Shown here piece after piece: positions 10,866-19,424 of a stretch of 64,000 bases of DNA. Position numbers and translations under genes: made by a program. The notes below the pieces were generated by a model. The model made no database searches. It saw nothing but the letters and a program-made list of their open reading frames with translations, and was not told where the DNA came from. Every line of letters starts with the position of its first letter. Position 1 is the stretch's first letter. The stretch is from assembly GCA_002307235.1 (NCBI GenBank), contig DBTV01000033.1:1-64000 (forward strand). Direction: 5' to 3'. The stretch comes from Acidobacteriaceae bacterium UBA1307. GTDB lineage: Bacteria > Acidobacteriota > Terriglobia > Terriglobales > Acidobacteriaceae.

Positions 10866-13800
10866 TTAGAAGGTGAGCTTCACGCTGGCCTGGCCGATAC
10901 GGTTGCTTTCCACGCCGGCCGAGGTGATTTTTCCGAAGGTGCCGTCGGTGGGCGTCGTGTCCGGGTTGGCGAAGCTGGCGTGATTGAAGGTGTTGAACAG
11001 CTCAAAGCGAAGCTGCAGTTTATACCGGTCATGCACGCTCAGATTTTTGCTGAGTGCCGAGTCGGCAAAGTTCAGATACGGACCACGGAAGATGTTGCGG
11101 CCGGAGTTTCCGAAGGTTCCCGTGGGGTTGGTGGTAAAGGCCGCGGTGTTGAAGTAGTTGTTGAGCCAATCCGAGCGGTTGCCCTTATGCGACCAGGGCG
11201 ACTGGCCGGCCACAACATTGGCGCGATCGCCATTCTGCAGCGAACCGGAGTTGTTGTTGCCGTTGCCGCCATTAATGCCGAAGGGCTTGCCCGATTGCAG
11301 GGTGTAGATGCTGCTGATCTCCCACGTTCCAAGAACGGACCGCACCATGCGGTTCATGCTGTTCAGGGCCGGCGTCTGGTACACAAAATTCGTGACCGAG
11401 ATCAGCGGAACATTCAGGTCCGAGATGCCCTTGTTCCACTTGATGTTGAAGGGGTCGGGAATGCCGCCGGCAAAGGAGATGTTGCCCGAGGATGCCAGAT
11501 CGAGCACCTTGCCCCAGGTGAAGTTCGACTGGAAGGCCAAGCCGTGGAAGGAGCGCTGTTCGACGCCGACCTGCAGCGAGTGGTAGGAAGAGGTTCCCAG
11601 GCTTGTGTCGACAAGAATGTTGCTGAAGTTGCTGTAAGGACGAACGCCCGAAGCCTGCCCCGCGCCCGCGCCCGCCGCATTGACATCAATGATGGTCGCC
11701 TGATGATAGGACTGGCTGCCGACGTAGGCAATGTGCAGCGCGAGAGCGCGGGTCAACTGCTGCTCGACGGAGACGTTCCAGCTCTGCGTGATGCCCAGCT
11801 TGAAGTCCTTGTCGAAGGTGGCCTGAAGGCCGACGGGTGTGGTGAAGGTTGAGCTCGATGCCGGCTTGTAACTCAGCGATGCGAAGTTACCCGAGGCAAA
11901 CTGGTTGCCGCCGGTGAAGCTGTTCCATGGTTTGTCGAAAACAACCTGTTGCGCAGCGGTGGGAGTGTGGTTCACAACGGTGGTGGGCGCGTTATAGAAG
12001 GTGAAGGTCGGGCTGAAGGGCGCAATGTCCGCGCTGTGGTTATAGCTCGAGTAGGGCAGCGGTCCGGTGAACAGACCAAAGCCGGCGCGCAGTGAGGTAT
12101 GCGGCATGGACTTTGGCTGATAACTCAAACCAACGCGCGGCTCCCAGTAACCGTACGAGGTGGGCATCAGAGCGTCATTGAGTCCCTGATCGCCGGGGAA
12201 GATTTCGCCGAGCGGTGCGTTGGGAAAGACCGTGCTCTTTTGCCCCGCGCGGAAGGCCGCGCCGCGTCCACCGGTTGTGGCCGGAGGCGTGTTCGGATCC
12301 CAGCGCAGGCCGGCGGTCAACGTGAGGTTGGGCAGGATGCGGTACTGGTCTTGCACGTAGAGGCCGAGCATCCATCCCTTGACGCTGGCAATTTCGCCGC
12401 CGCCCTGAATGAACCGATGAACATTGCCGGTCAAAAAGTCCGCCAGACCGTAGCCTGTCCATGAGCTGTCGAAGGTGATGATCGGCGTGGCCGGATAGTC
12501 GGTGTTTTCCTGCGCAAACTGATGCACAAGGTCTATACCCGCCGACAGCGTGTGATTGCCCTTCGTCTTTGTCAGAGCATCCGAGAGGCCGTAGCTCGTT
12601 CTTCTTTCGCCGGTAGGCTCGCTCCAGCTTGAAGAGAATCCGCCCGAAACATCGAAGCCTTCCATGTAGCAATGCCCGGCCTTTTCCGTGACGGCAATGT
12701 AGCGGGACATGCAGAAGGGGTCGCCGTTGGCATCGAGCGCCTGGCCGGCCTGCAACACATCCATCTGCGTCCAGTAGATGTTGAGCGTGTTCACCGTGCT
12801 GTCGTTGATGATCCAGTTATGACCGAGCACCTCGTTGTAATACTCGCCCTTTTTGCCGGGCGACAAGGCCATCAGGTTTCCTTTGATGGCGGAACCGGTG
12901 TTGTTGTAGTACTCGATAAAGCTGCGCAGAAATAGCCGCTGCTTGTCATTCGCGGTGTAGTCCAGGCGCGTGGTCAACTGCTTGTAGTTGTAGAGCGTCG
13001 GCGAGCCCGGATACTGCGTGTAACCGGGATTGCTGGCATTGACGGCGCCGAGAGGCAGCGCCGTTTTGGCAATGGTGACCGCGGCCGCGCTGAAGTATTT
13101 CGGATTGATCGTGTTGTTGACAAAAAGATTGTCGGGCCCGTTGATGGTCTTGCTCGACAGCAGCGCCGCCGGTGCCGTGAAGTCACCTGCCAGCATGGCC
13201 GCCGTGGGGAAGTTGGCGAACTGGTTGGTGGCCTGCGAGCTGTTGCGCTCGAACTGGTAATTGGCAAAGAAGAACAGCTTGTCCTTCATGACCGGCCCGC
13301 CCAGATAACCACCGATGGTGTTTCTGTGCAGCGGATCGACCTTTTTGCCAAAGTACTGCGCCGCGTTGAACATGCTGTTGCGAATAAATTCAAAGGCGCC
13401 GCCGTGAAACTGGTTGGCGCCGGACTTGGTCTGAATGCTGACGACCGCGCCGGGCGCAAAGCCGTAGTGCGCATCAAAGTTGTTGGTGATCACGCGAAAT
13501 TCCTGCGTCGCGTCGGGGTTCGGAAACGGAGCGGCCAGAGCCATGTACGTGTCCATGTTCGGCGCGCCATCGAGCATGTAATAAACGCTGCCCTGGCGGC
13601 CGCCACCGGCCGAGGCGCCGGACTCATCGGGCATCGTCGTTTCTCCCTGATGCGTGCCGCCGCCGGTGTTGAGCACGTTGACGACGCCAGAGCTGAGAAG
13701 AACCAGATCGGAGGGATTTCTGCCGTTCAGCGGCAACTCCTGCACCGCCTCCTGGCCGACGGTGGTGCCGATCTCCGCCGTGGTGGTGTTGATCAGTTCC

Positions 13801-14183
13801 GCATCGGCGGTCACGGAGACGACCTCTTTCACATCGCCGACCAGCATGGCAATGTTCACGGTGGCGGCCTGTCCGACCGTGAGCGTAATGCCGGATTGAA
13901 CCATCTTGCGGAAGCCGTTCTTTTCCGCCGTCACCGTGTACGGGCCGGGGTTGAGAGGAGCCGCCAGATAAATGCCCGAGGCGTTGGTTTCCACCTTCAG
14001 CGTGGCATTGGTATTGGTGTTCTGCACACGGACCTGCGCGCCGACCAGCGCGGCACCATTGGCGTCCGTGACTAAACCGGTGAGGCTTGCGTTGGTGACC
14101 TGGGCAAAGGCCACCGGGCAGAGCGCGAAGCCGCAAAGCAGAAGCAGTGCGAGCATCCAGATGCGCAATCTTGAAACCTTCAT
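10866..14183 (-). CDS. TonB-dependent receptor, Oar-like (receptor 1)
   Basis: A 1105-residue outer-membrane receptor. It has a signal peptide ending near FALCPVAFAQ, then a carboxypeptidase-regulatory-like beta-sandwich (LTGLVTDANGAALVGAQV and onward, ~residues 30-110) and a plug domain containing the LPLNGR motif typical of the acidobacterial Oar family. A long beta-barrel follows, ending in a C-terminal Phe (QASVKLTF), as outer-membrane barrels do. Such proteins import large substrates, often oligosaccharides, using TonB energy. The start is ATG at 14181-14183, with GGAGG about 10 nt upstream; the longer frame adds 11 residues without a ribosome site. It is monocistronic and has its own sigma70 promoter and a LacI-type operator in the leader, which points to sugar-responsive control. 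The substrate is unknown. Confidence 0.9.
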   Translation of the reverse strand: MKVSRLRIWMLALLLLCGFALCPVAFAQVTNASLTGLVTDANGAALVGAQVRVQNTNTNATLKVETNASGIYLAAPLNPGPYTVTAEKNGFRKMVQSGITLTVGQAATVNIAMLVGDVKEVVSVTADAELINTTTAEIGTTVGQEAVQELPLNGRNPSDLVLLSSGVVNVLNTGGGTHQGETTMPDESGASAGGGRQGSVYYMLDGAPNMDTYMALAAPFPNPDATQEFRVITNNFDAHYGFAPGAVVSIQTKSGANQFHGGAFEFIRNSMFNAAQYFGKKVDPLHRNTIGGYLGGPVMKDKLFFFANYQFERNSSQATNQFANFPTAAMLAGDFTAPAALLSSKTINGPDNLFVNNTINPKYFSAAAVTIAKTALPLGAVNASNPGYTQYPGSPTLYNYKQLTTRLDYTANDKQRLFLRSFIEYYNNTGSAIKGNLMALSPGKKGEYYNEVLGHNWIINDSTVNTLNIYWTQMDVLQAGQALDANGDPFCMSRYIAVTEKAGHCYMEGFDVSGGFSSSWSEPTGERRTSYGLSDALTKTKGNHTLSAGIDLVHQFAQENTDYPATPIITFDSSWTGYGLADFLTGNVHRFIQGGGEIASVKGWMLGLYVQDQYRILPNLTLTAGLRWDPNTPPATTGGRGAAFRAGQKSTVFPNAPLGEIFPGDQGLNDALMPTSYGYWEPRVGLSYQPKSMPHTSLRAGFGLFTGPLPYSSYNHSADIAPFSPTFTFYNAPTTVVNHTPTAAQQVVFDKPWNSFTGGNQFASGNFASLSYKPASSSTFTTPVGLQATFDKDFKLGITQSWNVSVEQQLTRALALHIAYVGSQSYHQATIIDVNAAGAGAGQASGVRPYSNFSNILVDTSLGTSSYHSLQVGVEQRSFHGLAFQSNFTWGKVLDLASSGNISFAGGIPDPFNIKWNKGISDLNVPLISVTNFVYQTPALNSMNRMVRSVLGTWEISSIYTLQSGKPFGINGGNGNNNSGSLQNGDRANVVAGQSPWSHKGNRSDWLNNYFNTAAFTTNPTGTFGNSGRNIFRGPYLNFADSALSKNLSVHDRYKLQLRFELFNTFNHASFANPDTTPTDGTFGKITSAGVESNRIGQASVKLTF

Positions 14184-14282
14184 GTGGGTATAGCCTCCAT
14201 CTTTCTGTGTTGCCAATCATGCGGTCTTGCTGTCGAACAACAACGACTCTTTGGTCGTTTCTCGAACCTGCTGCCGGCGGAA

Positions 14283-14296
14283 TGTAAGCGCTTACG
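14283..14296 (-). promoter_or_regulatory. LacI/GalR-type operator in leader of receptor 1
   Basis: TGTAAGCGCTTACG contains the perfect 12-bp palindrome GTAAGCGCTTAC (14284-14295) with central CG, the classic shape of LacI-family operators. It lies about 55-65 nt downstream of the predicted transcription start and 100 nt before the ATG, where a bound repressor would act as a roadblock. The half-site differs from that of the fru-type operators at 32141 and 32320, so a different LacI regulator, probably outside this window, is expected. Confidence 0.75.
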
Positions 14297-14357
14297 AATC
14301 CGCGGCGCAAGGTTGGAAAAATAGCGCAGCAAATGTTTACATTTTTAAAGCGCGTGA

Positions 14358-14386
14358 ATCATAGGCACACCATGCATGAAAGTCAA
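14358..14386 (-). promoter_or_regulatory. Sigma70 promoter of receptor 1
   Basis: Reading the minus strand, TTGACT (14381-14386), a 17-nt spacer and TATGAT (14358-14363) form a near-consensus housekeeping promoter. Predicted transcription start is near 14350, giving a leader of about 167 nt that contains the LacI-type palindrome. Confidence 0.8.
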
Positions 14387-14599
14387 GCAGTGGATTTTTA
14401 TCGAAAAATATTTTCATGCACCGTACTCATGGAATGCGACTTAGGATAAGTCGCCGCGTCTTTCGCATACTCGTCTGTCTTTGAAAATGGTGAGGCTGTC
14501 GCTTAGTGATTCCTTTGCCGGAAGATATAAAAAGAACAGCAAGAAAGCCGCGCGCGCGGAGCTATGAAGCTAGAAAAATGGAAAGGCTATTTATATATC

Positions 14600-14633
14600 G
14601 AAAAAAAGTGCCTGCCGAATTACTCCGGCAGGC
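14600..14633 (-). terminator. Intrinsic terminator downstream of receptor 2
   Basis: On the minus strand GCCTGCCG, an 8-nt loop and CGGCAGGC are followed by ACTTTTTTTC. It lies about 255 nt beyond the stop of receptor 2, so it probably ends the SAM-hydrolase/receptor 2 transcript after a long 3' untranslated region. The rest of the 14184-14889 gap holds the receptor 1 promoter region, a degenerate 'CCCTCGGCTC...GCTCGGGATGACA' type intergenic sequence near 14730-14790 and a 36-nt hairpin. Confidence 0.72.
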
Positions 14634-14807
14634 GTGTAGGGAAAGGTTCGGGGCAAACTTTACTTTCTCAACTTCAAAAAAGGTGGCGCGAGCCGAGCGG
14701 CCCTGGTTTTTTTAAAGCAACCACAGATCCCTCGGCTCACCACCCCCAGACTGAAGAAAACGCCTGGGGCCCCGTTCGCTCGGGATGACAGGCGGGACAG
14801 TGGACAT

Positions 14808-14843
14808 GGAAGAGCAGACAGCCTATTGGCTGTCCACTCTTCC
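14808..14843. repeat. 36-nt two-part hairpin element
   Basis: GGAAGAG-CA-GACAGCC-TATT-GGCTGTC-CA-CTCTTCC: two perfect 7-bp stems separated by a symmetric CA/CA internal loop. It lies 47 nt downstream of the receptor 2 stop and has no T-run on either side, so it is more like an mRNA 3'-end stabiliser or a dispersed palindromic repeat than a terminator. Confidence 0.6.
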
Positions 14844-14889
14844 CTCAGCACTGCTTGTCTTAGTCCCTTGGTCCCTTCGTCCCTGCTTC

Positions 14890-17800
14890 TTAGAACTGCA
14901 CGCGCGCGCCGAACTGGAAGACGCGCGGGCCGCCGCCACCGAGGCCGGGGTTGCCCTGCGCCACGTCGGGCGTTTGGGTAATCTGGCCGATGGGCAGGGG
15001 GTTGCCGCTGGCGTCGTTTCCGGTGTTGACGGTGTTGCCCGGCAGTGCGAAGTTGGGATGGTTAAGCACGTTGAAGGCCTCGGCGCGCAACTGCAGGCGC
15101 AGGCTCTTGTGCAGCTCAAGCGTCTTCAGCAGCGAGGCATCCAGATTGCGGAAGCCGGGGCCATAGATCTGGTTTCTGCCCAGATTGCCGAAGGTGCCGT
15201 CGTCGGGTTGCGTAAAGGCTTTGGGATTCAGATAGCCGGTCGACGGCGTCCAGTGCGAAAGAATCGGATTGACGCCGGGAACCAGATTGGGTCGCTGGCG
15301 GCTGTTGCCGCGGCCGCTGTTGTCGTCCTCATTGACGAGGCCGATGGGGCGGCCCGTTTGCAGTGTGGCAATGGCGTTGATCTGCCATCCGCGATTGATC
15401 CAGCGGGGACCGGCGCCAAAGCTGGGCAGTTGCTCGTTGAGCGCCACGGTGAAACGCTGGCGCGAGTCAAAGGTGGAGTTGCCGTGCTCGGCGCGCAGAT
15501 TGGTCGAGTCCTGCGGCAGCGCGGCGCCGGCGGTGAAGTCAATGCCGTCGCTGGCGTCGTCGATCGAGTGCGACCAGGTGTAGCCGGCAAAGCCGGAGAG
15601 CCCGTGCAGATTGCGCAGCCGCACGGTGGCCTGCAGGCCGTTGTAGTTCGACGAGGCGCTGGTTGCGAGAATGCCGATCTGCTCGTAGCTCTGGTTCGGG
15701 TAGTTGCCATTGGCGTCGGTCTGGTTGGCGTCGTAAAGGCGCGTCAGATGCGTTCCCTTGCTGCCCACGTAGCCAAGCTCGTAGGATGCCGCGGGCCCGA
15801 GCTGCTGCTGCACATTCACGTTCCAGCTCTGCGTGTAGGGCGTGCCGAAGTGGCGGCCGGTGCCGAAGATGCTCCACGGGCCGGTGGTGGTGGTATAAAC
15901 CTGGCTTCCGCCATAGCTCCAGGCGTTGCTGTCAAAGCCCATTCCCGTAACGGCCTTGGGACCGATGGGATTGGTGACGATGCCGGCAGAGTTGGTGTAG
16001 TTGGCGATCAGCAGATCTTGCGGAATGTAGTCGTAATAGAGCCCGTAGCCGCCGCGCAGCACCGTCGTATTGGTGGCGCGGAAGGCGAAGCCGAAGCGCG
16101 GCGAAAAGTTGGTGAGCACGCGACTGTAGCTGCGGCCGTAGACCAGTGCCTGCTTGTCGAAATCGTAGTTGGAGATGAGGCCGTGAGTTTCAGAGAGCGG
16201 CCCGAAATATTCCCAGCGCAGACCGCCATTGAGGGTCAGGCGTGCGTTCAGCCGGTAGTCGTCCTGCACGAAGGCCGCAAAGTTGTTGTTGACGGTGGTG
16301 CGCTGCGTGTTGCCGGTATTGATGGAGGCATCAATGTCGCCGAGATAAAATCCGGCGAGTTCATCGACGACCGAGTCGCTCGAAAGCCCGGCGCTGTTGA
16401 CCCAGAGCAGGCCGCGCTCCATGTTATCGTCGAAGGAATTGACGATGGCCTTGCGGAATTCCGCGCCCGCCTTGAGCGCATGTTTGCCGTGCGTCCAAGA
16501 GAGGTTATCGAGAATCTGCGCGGTCTGGCTGGTTCGGGCGCGAGGAATGCTGTAGGCCGAGGCTCCCAGATTTTCAAGCACGCCGCCGAAGTCGATCTCC
16601 GGCAGCCCGCCGCGATCATAGCCCAAATCAAGGCCAATCGACAGGGGATCGAAGTTGGCATCGGCGCTGGCGAAGGAGGTGTGATAGCGCGTGTAGCCCG
16701 CGCGCAGTTCATTGAGCAAGGTGCTGCTGAACGACGAGAGCAGACCGGCAGAGACCACCTGCACGCGCGTGGGAGAAACCTGCGCAAAGCGGGCAATGCG
16801 CGAGCCCGCGCCCCATCCGGTTCCGCCGAGCGGGTAGAGCTGATCGCTGCTGCTATAGGCGTAGTTGGCGTAGAAGCTCTGCGTGGACGAGAACTGATGA
16901 TCGATTTTTCCGATGCCGCTGTTCAGATCGTTTCTGTCGTTGACCGCGCTGTTGATGGTGCCGGTCGTCGATGCGGGGAAGTAGCCGAGGATCGTATCGA
17001 GCGCCGGATTCAGCGTATCGGAGGCGTTGGCCTGCGCGAGAGTTTTGGCCGAGGCAATCTGCGCGCTGGTCGGCACAAGCAGCGTGAAGTCGCTGGAGGC
17101 GCGCTCGCGCTGGCCCTCATAGGCAGCGAAGAAAAAGGTCTTGTTCTTGCGCACCGGGCCGCCGAGCGAACCGCCAAACTGATTATTTTTAAAGGGGCTC
17201 TGCGGGCTGGCGGTGCCGTCGGTCTGCGTGACGGTGTTGAAGTAGTTGCGCGCATCGAAGGCCGAGTTGCGCACATATTCAAAGAGCGAACCGTGCCAGA
17301 GATTGGTGCCCGACTTGGTGAGAATGTTGATGGTCGCGCCACTGTTGCGGCCATACTCGGCCGCGGCCTGCGTCTCCAGATTGAACTCCTGAATTGCATC
17401 GACGGGCAGAAGCGAGGCGGGCGCTCCGGTGATGCCCACCTGATTCAACGCGGAGTTATTGAAGTAAGGATCGTTGTTATCGGTTCCGTCGAGCAGATAG
17501 TTATTGGAGCGGTCGCGGTTGCCGTTGATGTTGAACTGGCCGAAGCCCTTTTCCGTGCCCGCCACGCCCGAGCCTTCAACGGTGACGCCCGGAGTGAGCG
17601 CGACCAGTTTGCCGAAGTCGCGACCGTTGAGCGGAAAATCTTCCACGAGGCGATTTTCCACCACCTGCGAGAGCGTGCTGCGCGCCTGCTCAACCAGCGG
17701 CGCGGCGGTCGTTACCTCGACTTGTTGCACCACCTGCGAGAGCTTGCCGAGTTCAAAATCCACGCTGGTATTGAGCCCGACAGCGACGCGCACCTGTTTT

Positions 17801-18063
17801 TTCGCCGGCTGCAGAGCGGGGCTCGATGCCTGCACTTCATAGTCGCCCGCCGAAAGTTCGCGCAGGCTGTAGCTGCCGTCGCTGGCAACCGTTGCGCTGC
17901 GCGTGGCATTGGTGGCCAGGTTGCGCGCGGTGACCGCGCCCTGCGCCAGCGCCGCGCCCGATGCCTCGCGCAGTTGACCGCTGATGCTGCCGCGAAACGA
18001 TTGCGCGCTCGCGGTCAGCGTTGCCAGCAGAAGAAAAAGCAAGGACAAAATCTTTTTATGCAT
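14890..18063 (-). CDS. TonB-dependent receptor, Oar-like (receptor 2)
   Basis: A 1057-residue receptor. The signal peptide (MHKKILSLLFLLLATLTASA) is followed by a carboxypeptidase-regulatory-like domain (~residues 22-110), a plug with FPLNGRDFGKLVALTPGV near 150-167, and a long barrel ending GARVQF with terminal Phe. GAGGAG ahead of the ATG supports the start. It begins only 25 nt after the stop of the SAM hydroxide adenosyltransferase gene on the same strand, so the two very probably form one operon under the structured leader at 18995-19249. The substrate is unknown; the pairing suggests import of something tied to adenosyl, methionine or vitamin metabolism, but this is inference. Confidence 0.88.
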   Translation of the reverse strand: MHKKILSLLFLLLATLTASAQSFRGSISGQLREASGAALAQGAVTARNLATNATRSATVASDGSYSLRELSAGDYEVQASSPALQPAKKQVRVAVGLNTSVDFELGKLSQVVQQVEVTTAAPLVEQARSTLSQVVENRLVEDFPLNGRDFGKLVALTPGVTVEGSGVAGTEKGFGQFNINGNRDRSNNYLLDGTDNNDPYFNNSALNQVGITGAPASLLPVDAIQEFNLETQAAAEYGRNSGATINILTKSGTNLWHGSLFEYVRNSAFDARNYFNTVTQTDGTASPQSPFKNNQFGGSLGGPVRKNKTFFFAAYEGQRERASSDFTLLVPTSAQIASAKTLAQANASDTLNPALDTILGYFPASTTGTINSAVNDRNDLNSGIGKIDHQFSSTQSFYANYAYSSSDQLYPLGGTGWGAGSRIARFAQVSPTRVQVVSAGLLSSFSSTLLNELRAGYTRYHTSFASADANFDPLSIGLDLGYDRGGLPEIDFGGVLENLGASAYSIPRARTSQTAQILDNLSWTHGKHALKAGAEFRKAIVNSFDDNMERGLLWVNSAGLSSDSVVDELAGFYLGDIDASINTGNTQRTTVNNNFAAFVQDDYRLNARLTLNGGLRWEYFGPLSETHGLISNYDFDKQALVYGRSYSRVLTNFSPRFGFAFRATNTTVLRGGYGLYYDYIPQDLLIANYTNSAGIVTNPIGPKAVTGMGFDSNAWSYGGSQVYTTTTGPWSIFGTGRHFGTPYTQSWNVNVQQQLGPAASYELGYVGSKGTHLTRLYDANQTDANGNYPNQSYEQIGILATSASSNYNGLQATVRLRNLHGLSGFAGYTWSHSIDDASDGIDFTAGAALPQDSTNLRAEHGNSTFDSRQRFTVALNEQLPSFGAGPRWINRGWQINAIATLQTGRPIGLVNEDDNSGRGNSRQRPNLVPGVNPILSHWTPSTGYLNPKAFTQPDDGTFGNLGRNQIYGPGFRNLDASLLKTLELHKSLRLQLRAEAFNVLNHPNFALPGNTVNTGNDASGNPLPIGQITQTPDVAQGNPGLGGGGPRVFQFGARVQF

Positions 18064-18088
18064 GGCCTCTCCTCAAAAGAAATACAAG

Positions 18089-18994
18089 TTATTTTTTATG
18101 AGCAATTACAAACTCGACCGGAGGCTTGACGGCGTACTTTTGCGCAAAGCTTCCCTGATTCAGCGCCAGGCTGAGACGCCCGCGCGAATCGATGAAGAAC
18201 AGCGGTGCACCCAGAGCCACATCGCTGAAGGTCTTCACGAAAGGAAACTCGTAGTGCTTGCCGTCGAGCGTGACGGGAACCTTGTCGCCGACCTGATAAC
18301 CGAGTTTGGCAAAGTCCTCGCGCTGCACGTTGGTGACAAGATTGCCGAAGGGCCCGTCGGTGTCGATGACGCTGGCCTTCAGTCCCTGCTCGTTGATGGT
18401 GGGGCGCACGATGTTCAGGCGGATAAGGGAGCCGAGCTCAATGGCGGGGCCGGCCTGCGTCCAGTCCTCGCCCGCGGCCAGGTGCCCGCCGACCGGCGAA
18501 AAGATGTCGCGCCCGTGGAAGGTGGAAGAGAGCTTGGCGCCGATCATCCAGTCGCGATTGGTGATTTCACGCGCGGCAATCACTTCGTCCTGCCCGCCGA
18601 ACAGCGTCAGCAGTCCATTGTCGGGCACCACGAAATATTGGCCGCGACGGGTGAGTGCCACAATCGGCTTGCGGGTGCTGCCCACGCCCGGATCGACCAC
18701 GCCGACAAAGACCGTTCCCTTGGGATAGTAGGGCGCGGTTCCGGCCAGAAAGCGCGCGCCTTCCAGAATGTTGAAGGGAATCACGTCCTGCGTCAGATCG
18801 TAGATGCGCGCCTGCGGAGCAATGCTCACCATGACGCCCTTGCAGATGGCCACGGCATCATCGACATGACCGAAGTCGGTCATCAGAACAATGTTGGTGG
18901 GCGCGGCGCCCTGCGCTTTGGCGACAGAGCCCATCGTCAGCAGAAGAGCAGCCATACAGGCGATGACGGAATGCAGTTTTTTCAAACGTGACAT
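18089..18994 (-). CDS. SAM hydroxide adenosyltransferase (DUF62/SAM hydrolase) with signal peptide
   Basis: A 301-residue member of the fluorinase/chlorinase/duf62 family, whose common members hydrolyse S-adenosylmethionine to adenosine and methionine. Family motifs are visible: IVLMTDFGHVDDAV near 36-49, FVGVVDPGVGS near 95-105 and VVPDNGLLTLF near 122-132, with a C-terminal beta domain. An apparent signal peptide (LKKLHSVIACMAALLLTMGSVAKA) precedes the enzyme, which is odd for an enzyme using a cytoplasmic cofactor. ATG at 18992-18994 was chosen because AAGGA lies about 6 nt upstream; the frame stays open further up, but that stretch is the structured leader. It is followed after 25 nt by receptor 2. 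The enzyme family is confident; its true substrate and location are not. Confidence 0.85.
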   Translation of the reverse strand: MSRLKKLHSVIACMAALLLTMGSVAKAQGAAPTNIVLMTDFGHVDDAVAICKGVMVSIAPQARIYDLTQDVIPFNILEGARFLAGTAPYYPKGTVFVGVVDPGVGSTRKPIVALTRRGQYFVVPDNGLLTLFGGQDEVIAAREITNRDWMIGAKLSSTFHGRDIFSPVGGHLAAGEDWTQAGPAIELGSLIRLNIVRPTINEQGLKASVIDTDGPFGNLVTNVQREDFAKLGYQVGDKVPVTLDGKHYEFPFVKTFSDVALGAPLFFIDSRGRLSLALNQGSFAQKYAVKPPVEFVIAHKK

Positions 18995-19249
18995 AAATAT
19001 CCTTTTTGCCATTGCACGCAATGGCGAAAGAGTGGGCGCGGTAACGCGCGCATGTTTGTCCATAGCTCCGAAGAAGCTCGGGGCCAGTTGCGGAGCAAAA
19101 AAGAAAAGCCCACCGTTGAAATCAACGCGTGGGCAACCCTGCAACAAAGATGATTCGGAGGCGAAGCTCTCAGGGGCACGCGGCGATGTCTGCACAGGGG
19201 GTGCAGTTCATTCGACACATTCGGCACGCTGAAATCATCACTCTACCTT
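18995..19249 (-). ncRNA. Candidate attenuator/riboswitch-like 5' leader
   Basis: Between a likely transcription start near 19249 and the ATG at 18994 lies about 255 nt of structured leader. In 5'-3' order on the minus strand it has: a CTGCAC/GTGCAG hairpin (19190-19206); a stem CGCGTG (19177-19182) with CACGCG (19126-19131) that encloses a second stem CCCTG/CAGGG (19171-19175 with 19137-19141); an intrinsic terminator (19108-19134) followed by a T-run; and, just before the ribosome site, a perfect GCCATTGC/GCAATGGC hairpin (19008-19025). The 3' arm of the outer stem lies inside the 5' arm of the terminator, so the two cannot form together. That is how transcription attenuators work. No known riboswitch class was recognised. 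Confidence 0.55.
19097..19134 (-). terminator. Intrinsic terminator inside the leader of the SAM hydrolase operon
   Basis: On the minus strand GCCCAC, one unpaired G, CGTTG, ATTT loop, CAACG, GTGGGC, then TTTTCTTTTTT (A-run at 19097-19107 on the plus strand). It sits about 100 nt upstream of the coding start with no minus-strand gene between it and the divergent response regulator. It is therefore an in-leader terminator or the end of a ~150-nt small RNA. Confidence 0.8.
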
Positions 19250-19255
19250 GTCATC

Positions 19256-19264
19256 ACTATAGCA
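19256..19264 (-). promoter_or_regulatory. Extended -10 promoter candidate for SAM hydrolase operon
   Basis: Minus strand TGCTATAGT: TG plus one base before TATAGT (19256-19261) is an extended -10 element. The matching -35 (AACCGT) is poor. Predicted start is near 19249. Confidence 0.45.
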
Positions 19265-19424
19265 GGAATCGGCTGAAGACGGTTGTATGCGGGGGGAAGC
19301 CCGCCGCGCGCGACAAGATGCAAAGCGCGTGTCGGCCGCTGCCTGTTGCCACATTTTCATCTGGTTTCAATATGAATCTGCTATGAACAGGACTATCTCG
19401 AACAGACGGGTCGTAACAGCAGCG

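Noticed and set aside
14730..14790. A possible mobile repeat of the 'CTCGGCTC...GCTCGGGATGACA' kind
   Set aside because: I recall similar phrases from intergenic DNA of related bacteria, but cannot define ends or a second copy here, so it is noted only within the terminator entry.
14785..18129. A 1114-codon open frame on the plus strand opposite receptor 2
   Set aside because: It lies antisense to a clear receptor with conserved motifs and a signal peptide. GC-rich third-position bias creates long antisense frames; similar ones oppose the FAD enzyme (1557-3485), the porin/fruA genes (25448-27556) and fruB (29499-32162). No domain or SD supports any.
19150..19185. Glycine-riboswitch-like CTCTCAGG on the plus strand and TPP-like CTGAGA on the minus strand
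   Set aside because: The other conserved blocks of those aptamers are missing, and the plus-strand direction has no fitting downstream gene. Treated only as part of the unclassified leader.
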